Positions 1-7,886 of a DNA stretch of 64,000 bases are shown piece after piece. The translations under genes and the position numbers were made by a program. The notes below the pieces were generated by a model. It made no database searches, was not told where the DNA came from, and saw only the letters and a program-made list of their open reading frames with translations. Within the stretch, counting starts at the first letter, position 1, and every line of letters begins with the position of its first letter. Origin of the DNA: Amoebophilaceae bacterium (lineage in GTDB: Bacteria > Bacteroidota > Bacteroidia > Cytophagales > Amoebophilaceae); contig WTJV01000018.1 of the NCBI GenBank assembly GCA_011524725.1, positions 1-64,000 on the forward strand, read 5' to 3'.

Positions 1-2
1 TA

Positions 3-722
3 CGCGAATCATTAATAGAAGCCAACACACCCATCGCACAAATCCTCGCCAACCGCATCTTCCTATTCGACCCGCTAGATCGAGCAGTAGACAATCCCGA
101 CTTCTGGTCTCTAGAACGCTGTCGTACCGAGATAGCACAGCTCGAAGCCATTCCGAAACACGAAGCCACCACATTATTCCAGACGGTACTCACTGGCGAT
201 GACCAAACCAAGCTCAAACTCATCATGAGGGACCAGGCCACTCAACTCGCACAAGCTCTGGAGCAGGATGACTATGAAACAGCTGAACATCACTGGCAAT
301 CGCTAGTGCAACTCAAAGTCATTGGAAGTGACGAAGTGGAAAAAATGACCAGAGAACTGGCTGGTTTGCCGCTCAGACACTTTGTGCTACGACGTATTTC
401 AGCATACAACAAAGAAGCCCTGCAATACAACTTCGAAGAAGCGGAGCGCCAATTGGCCTTGCTACGTAGGCTCTTTACGCACTTTAACAATGAAGTAGCA
501 GAGCATAGCATCGAGAGCGCAGAGGCTACACTCCGCAATAGCAAAGAAAAAAAAAGAAGAGAGGATGCAGGCATAAGGGATAAGATAGAAAAGGCAAAGC
601 TTGAAGAAATCAGGAAAGAGCGAGAAAAAGCAGACCAAAGGGTGAAAGAAGAAGCAATAAGACTTAGAAAAGAATTATTTGAGGACAATGGCGGTGACGG
701 TGGATGTTGTACTATATCATGA
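3..722 (+). CDS. C-terminal part of GTPase-like (AIG1/IAN-like?) coiled-coil protein with CaaX box, 5' truncated
   Basis: The frame is open from the left window edge, so at least 239 residues are present and the true start lies outside; an ATG at 225 is probably internal. The segment NRIFLFDPLDR near residue 18, followed by a Trp/Cys-containing helix, resembles the end of the G domain in AIG1/GIMAP/IAN-type GTPases, but the P-loop would lie outside the window, so this is tentative. Residues ~165-228 are very rich in Lys, Glu and Arg and look like a coiled coil. The protein ends GGDGGCCTIS: Cys-Thr-Ile-Ser is a classical CaaX prenylation box with an adjacent Cys that could be palmitoylated. 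A coiled coil followed by a CaaX box also occurs in plant IAN GTPases. An effector targeted to host membranes is the simplest reading. Confidence 0.55.
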   Translation, partial: RESLIEANTPIAQILANRIFLFDPLDRAVDNPDFWSLERCRTEIAQLEAIPKHEATTLFQTVLTGDDQTKLKLIMRDQATQLAQALEQDDYETAEHHWQSLVQLKVIGSDEVEKMTRELAGLPLRHFVLRRISAYNKEALQYNFEEAERQLALLRRLFTHFNNEVAEHSIESAEATLRNSKEKKRREDAGIRDKIEKAKLEEIRKEREKADQRVKEEAIRLRKELFEDNGGDGGCCTIS

Positions 723-1044
723 CAGATACCTCGTGCTTTCTACCTATTGGGGCTATTGCAAATGCGACTTTAGGGCTAATGAGGGAACTGCTTAGTGTGC
801 TCTGCAATAGTCTCTCTCACTTTGACATGCTAATAGGTATGCAATAGCCTCAAGGCAAAATGCGATGTAGGCAGGATAGTGAAAGAGGACATTGCTAAAA
901 GGATAGATATCAGTTATAATAATGGCACTAACTAAACATTCGCCGAAATCGCTCTTTAACGAAGTATCTGTTAAAAATTAGCAATGCTCAAAATAAAGGT
1001 GTCATTGATCAACCACAGTTCGGTAAACAATCTAGATTCTCTCC
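723..1044. other. 322-bp non-coding gap
   Basis: No credible reading frame or tRNA is seen. A 10-base inverted repeat has arms at 751-760 (GGCTATTGCA) and 840-849 (TGCAATAGCC), about 80 bases apart. It could form a weak long-range stem, but there is no T-tract after it. The gap separates the CaaX protein from yraN and presumably contains the yraN promoter, which I cannot place. Confidence 0.4.
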
Positions 1045-1401
1045 ATGAAAACAGCTGCCCAAAAAATGGGCCGCACGGCGGAAGACTCCGCTGTGCGTTT
1101 TCTTAAAAAGCAAGGCTTCTCTATCAAAGCCCGTAATTACTACTATCAACGGGCAGAAATAGATATCATTGCACAAAAGAAACGTCTTCTGGTATTTGTA
1201 GAAGTCAAAGCCAGAAGTAGTGACCAGTTTGGTGACCCAGAAACATTCGTCAGCCCCAGACAACAAGCCCTAGTGCGCGCAGCAGCAGCGCATTATATCC
1301 TCAAACATGACTGGAGACATGCGATCCGGTTCGATATTATTGCCCTGCTCAAACACAATAACGAGCTGCAGTTGACGCACTTCGAGGATGCTTTTTATTA
1401 G
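1045..1401 (+). CDS. yraN: YraN/UPF0102 family nuclease-fold protein
   Basis: This 118-residue protein has the usual length of the UPF0102/YraN family. The restriction-endonuclease-like core is visible: the N-terminal GRTAEDSAVRFLKKQGF helix, then AEIDIIA, then FVEVKARS, giving the E...(D/E)-(E)xK pattern of PD-(D/E)XK folds. The C-terminal half carries SPRQQALVRAAAAHYI and RFDIIALL, both typical of the family. YraN is widespread and thought to act in DNA processing or recombination, but its exact role is not settled. It lies 65 bases upstream of prfA on the same strand and may be co-transcribed with it. The ATG at 1045 is the natural start. Confidence 0.88.
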   Translation: MKTAAQKMGRTAEDSAVRFLKKQGFSIKARNYYYQRAEIDIIAQKKRLLVFVEVKARSSDQFGDPETFVSPRQQALVRAAAAHYILKHDWRHAIRFDIIALLKHNNELQLTHFEDAFY

Positions 1402-1466
1402 CTTATTTCCTGAGTCCCTTCGTCGAAATACTTTCCCTATTTTTGGGCTGTATATTCATTTGCATC

Positions 1467-2534
1467 ATGATCGAGAAACTAGAAGCCATCAACGACCGAT
1501 TCCAAGAGGTAGCAGCATTGCTGGCACAGCCCAATGTTATGGCGGATAGAAAACAACACGCCACCCTGAGTAAGGAGTACAAGGACCTGTCTAAGATCAT
1601 TAAAGTATACAACCAATATCAAAAAGTATTAGCAGATGTAGAGAGCGCTAAAACGGTCCTGCACACAGAAAAAGACGCTGATTTTAGGGAGCTAGCCAAA
1701 GAAGAGCTGGAGCACTTAGAGAAAGAAAAAGGTGCCTTAGAAGAGCAGGTCAAGACAATGCTACTCCCCAAAGATCCCAACGATGATAAGGACATCATTC
1801 TTGAGATCAGGGCAGGTACAGGAGGTAATGAAGCGGCCATCTTTGCAGGTGACTTATTCAGGATGTACAAACGCTTTGCAGAAAGCAAGCACTGGAAACT
1901 TAACCTGCTCGATACCACCGAAGGAGCAGCTGGAGGTTATAAAGAGATTATATGCACCCTGAGCGGAGAAGAAGTATATGGCACCATGAAGTTTGAGTCT
2001 GGGGTCCATCGAGTACAACGCGTACCTGCTACAGAGACACAAGGACGTATACATACCTCCGCAGCTAGTGTAATAGTACTGCCAGAAGCGGGCGACGTAG
2101 AAGTAGCTCTCGATATGAACGATGTTCGTAAGGATACCTTTTGCTCCTCAGGTCCTGGTGGCCAATCGGTAAATACGACGTACTCTGCGGTTAGGCTTAC
2201 GCATATCCCTACAGGCATTGTTGTATCCTGCCAGGACGGTAAGTCGCAGCTAAAAAACCTAGAAAAAGCCCTAAAAGTTCTCAGGGCCAGACTGTACGAA
2301 CGTGAACTCAAAAAACAGCAAGAAGCCGTAGGCGCAGAAAGGAAATCGATGGTGAAGAGCGGCGATCGGTCTGAGAAAATTCGCACGTACAACTACCCCC
2401 AAGGGCGTGTCACAGACCACCGAATTGGCTATACGGTACATAACCTACCCGTGGTGATGGATGGCGGAATAGAGAATATGGTAGAAGCTTTGAGAATCGC
2501 CGATAGTACTGCTAAGATGCAAGAAGGAAAGTAA
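1467..2534 (+). CDS. prfA: Peptide chain release factor 1
   Basis: Class I release factor that reads UAA and UAG and triggers hydrolysis of peptidyl-tRNA. The GGQ motif is present in SSGPGGQSVNTT, and the stop-codon-reading tripeptide is PAT (RVPATETQG), which marks RF1 rather than RF2 (SPF). With the ATG at 1467 (MIEKLEAINDRF) the protein is 355 residues, normal for the family. An upstream TTG at 1443 would add eight residues unlike the family N-terminus and was not used. RF1 would terminate at the in-frame TAA that splits the deubiquitinase gene at the end of the window. Confidence 0.96.
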   Translation: MIEKLEAINDRFQEVAALLAQPNVMADRKQHATLSKEYKDLSKIIKVYNQYQKVLADVESAKTVLHTEKDADFRELAKEELEHLEKEKGALEEQVKTMLLPKDPNDDKDIILEIRAGTGGNEAAIFAGDLFRMYKRFAESKHWKLNLLDTTEGAAGGYKEIICTLSGEEVYGTMKFESGVHRVQRVPATETQGRIHTSAASVIVLPEAGDVEVALDMNDVRKDTFCSSGPGGQSVNTTYSAVRLTHIPTGIVVSCQDGKSQLKNLEKALKVLRARLYERELKKQQEAVGAERKSMVKSGDRSEKIRTYNYPQGRVTDHRIGYTVHNLPVVMDGGIENMVEALRIADSTAKMQEGK

Positions 2535-2653
2535 AGTGTGCTATTGGGCTTCTTTGATAGATTATACAGCACGACTCAAAAGATCCTCTCATCTCAGCGA
2601 GGTGACCACTATCTTTAATCGGAGATATCTACAAACACACACAAGATGGGTAA

Positions 2654-3808
2654 TTATGTCTGAGGACCCTGGTTGTATCTAGACGTACTTTTTGCTTTAC
2701 TCGTATCTTGCACTGCACCGTAGTGAAGGATTACTTGATGAGCTGCTTGGCCCAATTCGTGCTTTATCTTATTAAGCTGCCTTTTATTTGCCTTAGAGAG
2801 AGAAAAGTACCGCAAGATAGCCTCCGTCAGCAAACTGCCGAGTAGCTCTGCACGCTTCTTTTTATCTATCTCTTGTTGTATATACTCTTTTAGCAACTCA
2901 GGGAGCTCAGGTGTAGAAGAAAAAGTTGCATAAGATATCATCTTTGTTCCCATGGCATTATCTAATAATGCTAGCAATTCTTTTTCTAGATGCTTTTTCA
3001 AGACCTTGCCTACGCCTACCACAAAAGCAGCATGATTTCTTCTAGATTGGTCTGAGATCTGTTGCTCCTCCTCATCGGAAGAGTATAATTCGGCTACTCC
3101 TCCTGTGATATCCTCAACAACACGTAACTCAGCTACTTTCATATCCTGGCTACTAAGCTGCAAAGTGTCTAGCAACTGAGTACGTAGACCTCTTAAAGCA
3201 CGAAGCTGAGATTGGGTAGTTCTTTGTGCTTGCAACACACGCCTCCATACCAACGGATCGATATCCTGAGCCTCGAACCCCAAAACCTGCTTCCTATAAG
3301 AATGCTTAGTGGCTTTCTTCAATTTCTCTACACCTTTCAAAATGCTTCTTCCATATTCTCGAAGGGCACCTCGCCCTGAAGAAGTCTCCAGCTGCCACCG
3401 CGCTAGATAGCCCGAAACAGCTTCCTGAGCTGCTTCTGGGGTAGAAAAAATGGTACTACAGGGAACGCTGGCCATCTGAACATCTTCTACTATCTGGGTA
3501 CGCAAGTGGCATGGTGGCACAACACCTCGATCGCGTTGCAGGCCTGTGGATTCAGCATCACGATTTCCCAAAGTAGTAGGAAGCGCAGACATAGACGTGC
3601 CTACTACCTTGGTCGAATCCCCAGAGCCATCAGACGCCTGTTCTATACCAAGATCACCTAGCCCTTTTGCAAGGCTTTCGCTCGATGCTGAATTGGAGGC
3701 AACAGTCCCGCGTGGCTTCTCATCTGTCACCTCTAAGCCCAAACTGCCACAACTTTGTAACGAAATATTGAGCCATAATAGGCTTGTATAATATATCGGA
3801 CAACGCAT
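2654..3808 (-). CDS. Hypothetical lipoprotein
   Basis: No family recognised. The N-terminus (MRCPIYYTSLLWLNISLQSC) is a short lipoprotein signal with lipobox LQS-C, so a membrane-anchored secreted protein of about 384 residues is likely. An in-frame ATG two codons further upstream (3814) is also possible. Residues ~20-120 are Ser/Thr/Gly rich and low in complexity. Residues ~130-384 look helical and charged, with several Lys/Leu/Glu-rich segments. The LQSCG lipobox is almost the same as that of the giant ankyrin protein at 55463 (LLQSCGN), which suggests a shared export route. It converges with prfA. Confidence 0.65.
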   Translation of the reverse strand: MRCPIYYTSLLWLNISLQSCGSLGLEVTDEKPRGTVASNSASSESLAKGLGDLGIEQASDGSGDSTKVVGTSMSALPTTLGNRDAESTGLQRDRGVVPPCHLRTQIVEDVQMASVPCSTIFSTPEAAQEAVSGYLARWQLETSSGRGALREYGRSILKGVEKLKKATKHSYRKQVLGFEAQDIDPLVWRRVLQAQRTTQSQLRALRGLRTQLLDTLQLSSQDMKVAELRVVEDITGGVAELYSSDEEEQQISDQSRRNHAAFVVGVGKVLKKHLEKELLALLDNAMGTKMISYATFSSTPELPELLKEYIQQEIDKKKRAELLGSLLTEAILRYFSLSKANKRQLNKIKHELGQAAHQVILHYGAVQDTSKAKSTSRYNQGPQT

Positions 3809-3902
3809 ATGCATATTTATAATACTAAGGAATTCTTTTGTTCCAATTTAGAAAAAATTTTCTAAACAAAAAGACAACTTAGGACGATCTTGTTGGTAAG
3901 GT

Positions 3903-5231
3903 TTAGGCTTCCGCTTCATCTGTTGCAGGGGCTATCTCTACTTTCACTTTTTTTATCTTGCGTGTATCAGCAGAAATAATCGTAAAGGTGAATTCCCGGA
4001 AGAAAATCTTCTGGCCAGCGTGAGGCAGTCGACCATTTAGCTCCAACAATAATCCCCCCAAAGATTCGCTTTCTCCTTTCACTTCCTCAAAAATGGCAGG
4101 GCGCTCTCCAATAACTTTGCAGAAATCGTTGAGAGAAATCTTACTTTCCAGCACGAACGTGCATTCATTAATTTGTTGGTACAGTATCTCATCCTGATTA
4201 AACTCATCAACAATATCTCCAATCACCTCTTCAATAATGTCTTCTAACGTAAGAAGGCCCGAAGTGCCTCCATACTCGTCTACTACAATGGCTATCTGCA
4301 CTCTCTTTTCCTGGAACTCTAAAAGTAAGGTATCTATTTTCTTATTCTCAGGAACAAAAAAGCACTTACGCAACAAAGATTGCCACGCGAAGTGCTCACG
4401 TTCGTCCATGTGTGCCAATAAATCTTTGATGTGTAGTACCCCCTCAATCCTATCGATCGTCTCTTTGTAGACTGGAAAACGAGAGTGGCTCGACCTATTC
4501 ACTAGGTTCATGAGTTGGTGAAAATCAGCCGTTATATCTACGGCTGTAATCTCCATACGAGGCTGCATAATCTGTTTGGCCGTCAGACTACTAAAGTTGA
4601 TAATCCCTTTGAGAATTTCTTTTTCTCCCTCAGACGTTCCTTCGGTAGTTGTCAATTCTAATGCCCTGCTCAATTTGTCTATAGACAAATCATAACTTTC
4701 TTGTAATACCCCCTTACCCAAAAGATTACCTATGCGCAAGAGTAAACTAGAAAGTGGGCGTAAGGCAGACACAGCAACTGTGAGAAAACCAGCAATGCGC
4801 TTAGCAACGCGCAAATTGTTCTGGTTGGCATAAATTTTAGGAATTACTTCACCAAACAATACGATGAAGGTTGTGGAAACCAGGGTATAAGCGAGCAGTA
4901 TTAGGTTGTTTATATGATCTATGCCAATGATACTCCATAATAGATACGTAGAAAATGTAACAAAAGCAACATTAATCAGGTTGTTTAGTATCAATACCGT
5001 AGCTAGCAATCGCCGAGGATGCTGCAAGAGCTTTAAAATCCTCCTCTCTCTATATTCTTGTGTACTTCTACACTGTGTTATTTGTTGATGAGAGAGAGAA
5101 AAGAAAGCGACTTCAGTGCCTGAAACGATTGCAGAACACAACAAGAGGGCTAGGAGGACCAAGCCTTTATAAAATAAGTGTAAATGGGGCGTTAAAAAAT
5201 TAATCAAGCCGACACAATATTCAGTTAGCAC
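3903..5231 (-). CDS. gldE: GldE-like DUF21/CBS/CorC-HlyC membrane protein
   Basis: 442 residues. The N-terminus has about four membrane segments of the DUF21/CNNM type (with SGTEVAFFSLS), then a tandem CBS pair (ITAVDITADFHQL; RIEGVLHIKDLL; IAIVVDEYGGTSGLLTLEDI) and a C-terminal CorC/HlyC domain. The DEYGGTSG-LTLEDI(I/L)EE signature is diagnostic of the HlyC/CorC family. Its position after mutY and ssb matches the Bacteroidota order mutY-ssb-gldE, which supports the gldE name. GldE is needed for gliding in flavobacteria, but homologues persist in non-motile species, so an ion-transport or envelope role is more likely here. No gldD follows. Confidence 0.85.
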   Translation of the reverse strand: MLTEYCVGLINFLTPHLHLFYKGLVLLALLLCSAIVSGTEVAFFSLSHQQITQCRSTQEYRERRILKLLQHPRRLLATVLILNNLINVAFVTFSTYLLWSIIGIDHINNLILLAYTLVSTTFIVLFGEVIPKIYANQNNLRVAKRIAGFLTVAVSALRPLSSLLLRIGNLLGKGVLQESYDLSIDKLSRALELTTTEGTSEGEKEILKGIINFSSLTAKQIMQPRMEITAVDITADFHQLMNLVNRSSHSRFPVYKETIDRIEGVLHIKDLLAHMDEREHFAWQSLLRKCFFVPENKKIDTLLLEFQEKRVQIAIVVDEYGGTSGLLTLEDIIEEVIGDIVDEFNQDEILYQQINECTFVLESKISLNDFCKVIGERPAIFEEVKGESESLGGLLLELNGRLPHAGQKIFFREFTFTIISADTRKIKKVKVEIAPATDEAEA

Positions 5232-5332
5232 GTCTCAAAATAAGGGTATGTAAAGGATACAATACGCCCAAGCTTCACAGTATTATGCTATATCGCAGCT
5301 AGAAAATAGTATGAGATCGAGGTTATTGGGCG

Positions 5333-5752
5333 CTAAAATGGCAAGCCGTCTGTGCCTTCATCCTGCACAATCTCTGGAGTATCAACACTCCGTGGGTCTA
5401 CCGAATCAGCTGCGCTACCTTTTCCCCCACCGAGCAGCACCAAATTCTGGCCTGCCACTTCTGTAATGTATTTTGTTTGCCCTTCCTTATCTACATAAGA
5501 GCGCGAAGTAAGTTTACCTTCAATATAAACCTGCTTCCCTTTGGTAAGGTACTGTTCGGCAATCTTAGCAAGTGGAGTCCACAAAACTACGTTGTGCCAC
5601 TCTGTAGTAGTTATCTTTTCACCCTCCTTATTCCTGTACGTTTCATTGGTAGCAAGTGTAAAAGAGGCACGCATCCTGTCATGCTCTAAATACCTCACCT
5701 CGGGATCTTTCCCTAAATTTCCAAGCAATATGACTTTGTTAACCGCTGACAT
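5333..5752 (-). CDS. ssb: Single-stranded DNA-binding protein
   Basis: 139 residues. The OB-fold begins MSAVNKVILLGNLGKDPEVR, with FTLATNETYR and TEWHNVVLW, all typical of bacterial SSB. The C-terminus is acidic and ends DEGTDGLPF, the partner-binding tip (consensus DDxPF). SSB coats single-stranded DNA in replication and repair. The linker is short compared with the E. coli protein, giving a compact form. It lies 27 bases downstream of mutY and 101 upstream of gldE on the same strand, probably one transcript. Confidence 0.95.
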   Translation of the reverse strand: MSAVNKVILLGNLGKDPEVRYLEHDRMRASFTLATNETYRNKEGEKITTTEWHNVVLWTPLAKIAEQYLTKGKQVYIEGKLTSRSYVDKEGQTKYITEVAGQNLVLLGGGKGSAADSVDPRSVDTPEIVQDEGTDGLPF

Positions 5753-5779
5753 GTATAGTCCAACTAATGAATTTACAAG

Positions 5780-6859
5780 TTATGAATAAAATCTTTCTTG
5801 TAAAAAATTGTCGATTAAGATAGGTTTAGGAAGTGCCTGGGTTTGAGCCACGGTAAAAGCCCGAACACCAGCCTGGCTCAACAAGGAGGCTGAATCCTGG
5901 ATAAACGGTATAGTAGCTTTAAAATGAAAAAAGTACACATATAACCGGCGATGTGTTAACAAGTGTTTGTATAGAATAGGCTGGCTAACCATCGATAGTT
6001 GATGGCGTTGTATCAATGCCACTAATGAATCTTCCAACCGATCTATTGTGCGGGGTTGCCTATGTTCCACCCAATAAAAGTCATACAAGCCTGCCCAGAT
6101 ACCGCGATCATGTCTACGTCTCATATATAACTTATCATCATGTTGTAGAACAATGTAGTGTAAGTATCGTTGCTTTATTTTTGTTTTCTTAGTTTTTACC
6201 GGCAATACGTGTTGCCTATCGGTACGAAATGCTACGCAATCGTCTTTAAAAATGCAAGACTTGCATTTTGGGTTGCTTGCTGTACAATGCGTAGCCCCGA
6301 AGTCCATAATAGCTTGGCTATACAAATCAGCATCTGCTTCGGGCACCAATGACTGTGCAAGCGTGTAGAAAGCCTTAGTACCCCGCGTAGACGCAATATC
6401 CTCTTCTACACCAAACACGCGAGCCAATACGCGGTACACATTCCCATCCACAGCAGGAACTGCTTCTTTAAAAGCAATAGAGGCAATGGCACCAGCCGTA
6501 TATTTGCCTACGCCTCTCAAATGTAGCAACTCCTTATACGTGCTCGGAAACTTACCCCCTAAATCGTCAGCGACCATGCGCGCGCAAGCATGTAGGTTTT
6601 TAGCTCTAGAATAGTACCCTAGTCCCTGCCATAAGCGTAATACCTCTTCTTCATCTGCTCGTGCCAGGTCCTGAACAGAAGGATAATTTTCAATAAACCT
6701 TTGGTAGTAAGGAAGCCCCTGAGCGACTCTGGTCTGCTGAAGGATAACCTCCGAAAGCCAAATCTTATAGGGGTCATGGGTCTCACGCCAAGGAAGATCT
6801 CGTTTATGGGTTTGGTACCAAGCGAGCAAACGCAAAGCGAATAGGGATTTCTCTAGCAT
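5780..6859 (-). CDS. mutY: A/G-specific adenine glycosylase
   Basis: Removes adenine mispaired with 8-oxoguanine. The 359-residue protein begins with a typical MutY N-terminus including DLPWRETHDPYKIWLSEVIL. It has the helix-hairpin-helix LRGVGKYTAGAIAS followed by the catalytic-Asp strand AVDGNVYRV. The 4Fe-4S loop has four Cys in C-x6-C-x2-C-x5-C spacing (CTASNPKCKSCIFKDDC). The C-terminal ~130 residues form the Nudix-like 8-oxoG recognition domain. It is the first gene of the mutY-ssb-gldE group and is divergent from HU. Confidence 0.95.
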   Translation of the reverse strand: MLEKSLFALRLLAWYQTHKRDLPWRETHDPYKIWLSEVILQQTRVAQGLPYYQRFIENYPSVQDLARADEEEVLRLWQGLGYYSRAKNLHACARMVADDLGGKFPSTYKELLHLRGVGKYTAGAIASIAFKEAVPAVDGNVYRVLARVFGVEEDIASTRGTKAFYTLAQSLVPEADADLYSQAIMDFGATHCTASNPKCKSCIFKDDCVAFRTDRQHVLPVKTKKTKIKQRYLHYIVLQHDDKLYMRRRHDRGIWAGLYDFYWVEHRQPRTIDRLEDSLVALIQRHQLSMVSQPILYKHLLTHRRLYVYFFHFKATIPFIQDSASLLSQAGVRAFTVAQTQALPKPILIDNFLQERFYS

Positions 6860-7056
6860 TGTTTATTAGTCGATTAGACAGGCATTGCATAGAATGTTAT
6901 AGCAATACCATGCGCTCAGGATGAAATATTTTCAATGGTATAAAAACACTATACGACTCTCTCAATAAAAAGACCTACTTTTGTCCGCACTGGAACTGGG
7001 ATATAGAAACACGCGAATCTAGTGGAAAAAATAAAGGTTATTTATTAGTTTATAGT

Positions 7057-7350
7057 GTGATCAAAGGAGAGATTATTACTGAAATTGCGAAAAAAACCGG
7101 CATCAGCAAATCGGATGTACGCCTTACGGTAGAAACGCTGCTTCAGATTATCAAAAACACGGTGGAAAAGAAGGAAGAAGTAGCCTTTAGAGGCTTTGGT
7201 AGCTTCCTGCCTAAAAGAAGAGCAAAAAAAATAGCCAGAAACATACCGCAAAATACGGCACTTATCATTGAGGAGCACTATGTACCTAGCTTTAAGCCTT
7301 CTAAAGTCTTTAGAGAGCAGATCAAGACAACCACAAGTGGAGGCGCTTAG
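7057..7350 (+). CDS. HU/IHF-family DNA-binding protein
   Basis: 97 residues with a GTG start at 7057. The helical dimer body (EIITEIAKKTGISKSDVRLT...) and the arm core FRGFGSFLPKRRAKKIARN are typical of HU/IHF. The normally conserved arm tip RNPxTG reads RNIPQNT here: the intercalating Pro is kept but with an Ile inserted before it, so DNA bending may differ from canonical HU. The end FKPSKVFRE is conserved. A TACTTTTG sequence at about 6977 resembles the Bacteroidota -7 element, but no matching -33 TTG is seen. A lone HU-type gene near rng is common in this phylum. Confidence 0.9.
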   Translation: MIKGEIITEIAKKTGISKSDVRLTVETLLQIIKNTVEKKEEVAFRGFGSFLPKRRAKKIARNIPQNTALIIEEHYVPSFKPSKVFREQIKTTTSGGA

Positions 7351-7700
7351 GCGTACGCTTGCAAAGTAATAGTATTGCGCGCGCTATGATGGCAATGCGT
7401 AAGACAGCCAATGTATATTGCAAGAAAATGTTTCGTGGCTAGGTAGAGTGCAGGGCAAGATCTCCTAGAAAAGAGGAAGCATTCAGAACATAAATTCAAG
7501 AAAATAGTACTAAATTAGCAGTTCGCGATGCTGTATATGGTTAAAGAGTGTCATTGACTAACTTAGCTACACAGATTGCCCGTGTGGCTGCATTCGAGAA
7601 TCAGATGAATTAGTTCAGTATTGGACTGTTCCCTTCTGGCCTTTTTAGAGAGTTTATTGCTTCAATGACCGCAGCAGAACATTAAAAAACGACTACCAGT
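7351..7700. other. 350-bp non-coding gap between HU and the 29-residue protein
   Basis: No reading frame over 60 codons with family features and no tRNA cloverleaf. A short T-tract occurs near 7640. It probably carries the promoter of the small-protein/rng pair, which I could not define. Confidence 0.35.
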
Positions 7701-7790
7701 ATGCCTTGTGGTAAAAAAAGAAAAAGACACAAAATTGCTACCCATAAACGCAAGAAGCGTCTTAGGATGAACAGACACAAAAAGAAATAA
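7701..7790 (+). CDS. 29-residue AURKAIP1/COX24 (mS38-like) ribosomal-type protein
   Basis: A 29-codon frame (MPCGKKRKRHKIATHKRKKR then LRMNRHKKK) made of more than half Lys, Arg and His. It matches the AURKAIP1/COX24 domain, the core of mitochondrial ribosomal protein mS38, which is found as a stand-alone micro-protein in Bacteroidota, usually just upstream of rng as here. Likely role: a small-subunit ribosomal protein binding rRNA. It is easily missed by gene finders because of its size. The ATG is clear and the gap to rng is 96 bases. Confidence 0.85.
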   Translation: MPCGKKRKRHKIATHKRKKRLRMNRHKKK

Positions 7791-7886
7791 CAACATCAAC
7801 AAGATTGGTGTTTTAGTCTTTACTCTCCATGTAAGCGCTGCATTGTCCTACTTTTTCCACCTCGGGTAAACTTAACACTGTAAGGA

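Noticed and set aside
1443-1466. TTG start of prfA eight codons upstream
   Set aside because: The added residues (MGCIFICI) do not match RF1; the ATG at 1467 gives the family N-terminus.
7500-7620. tRNA-like stretch around a TTCGAGAATC sequence
   Set aside because: No pairing acceptor, anticodon or D arms could be drawn, so it is not a tRNA.
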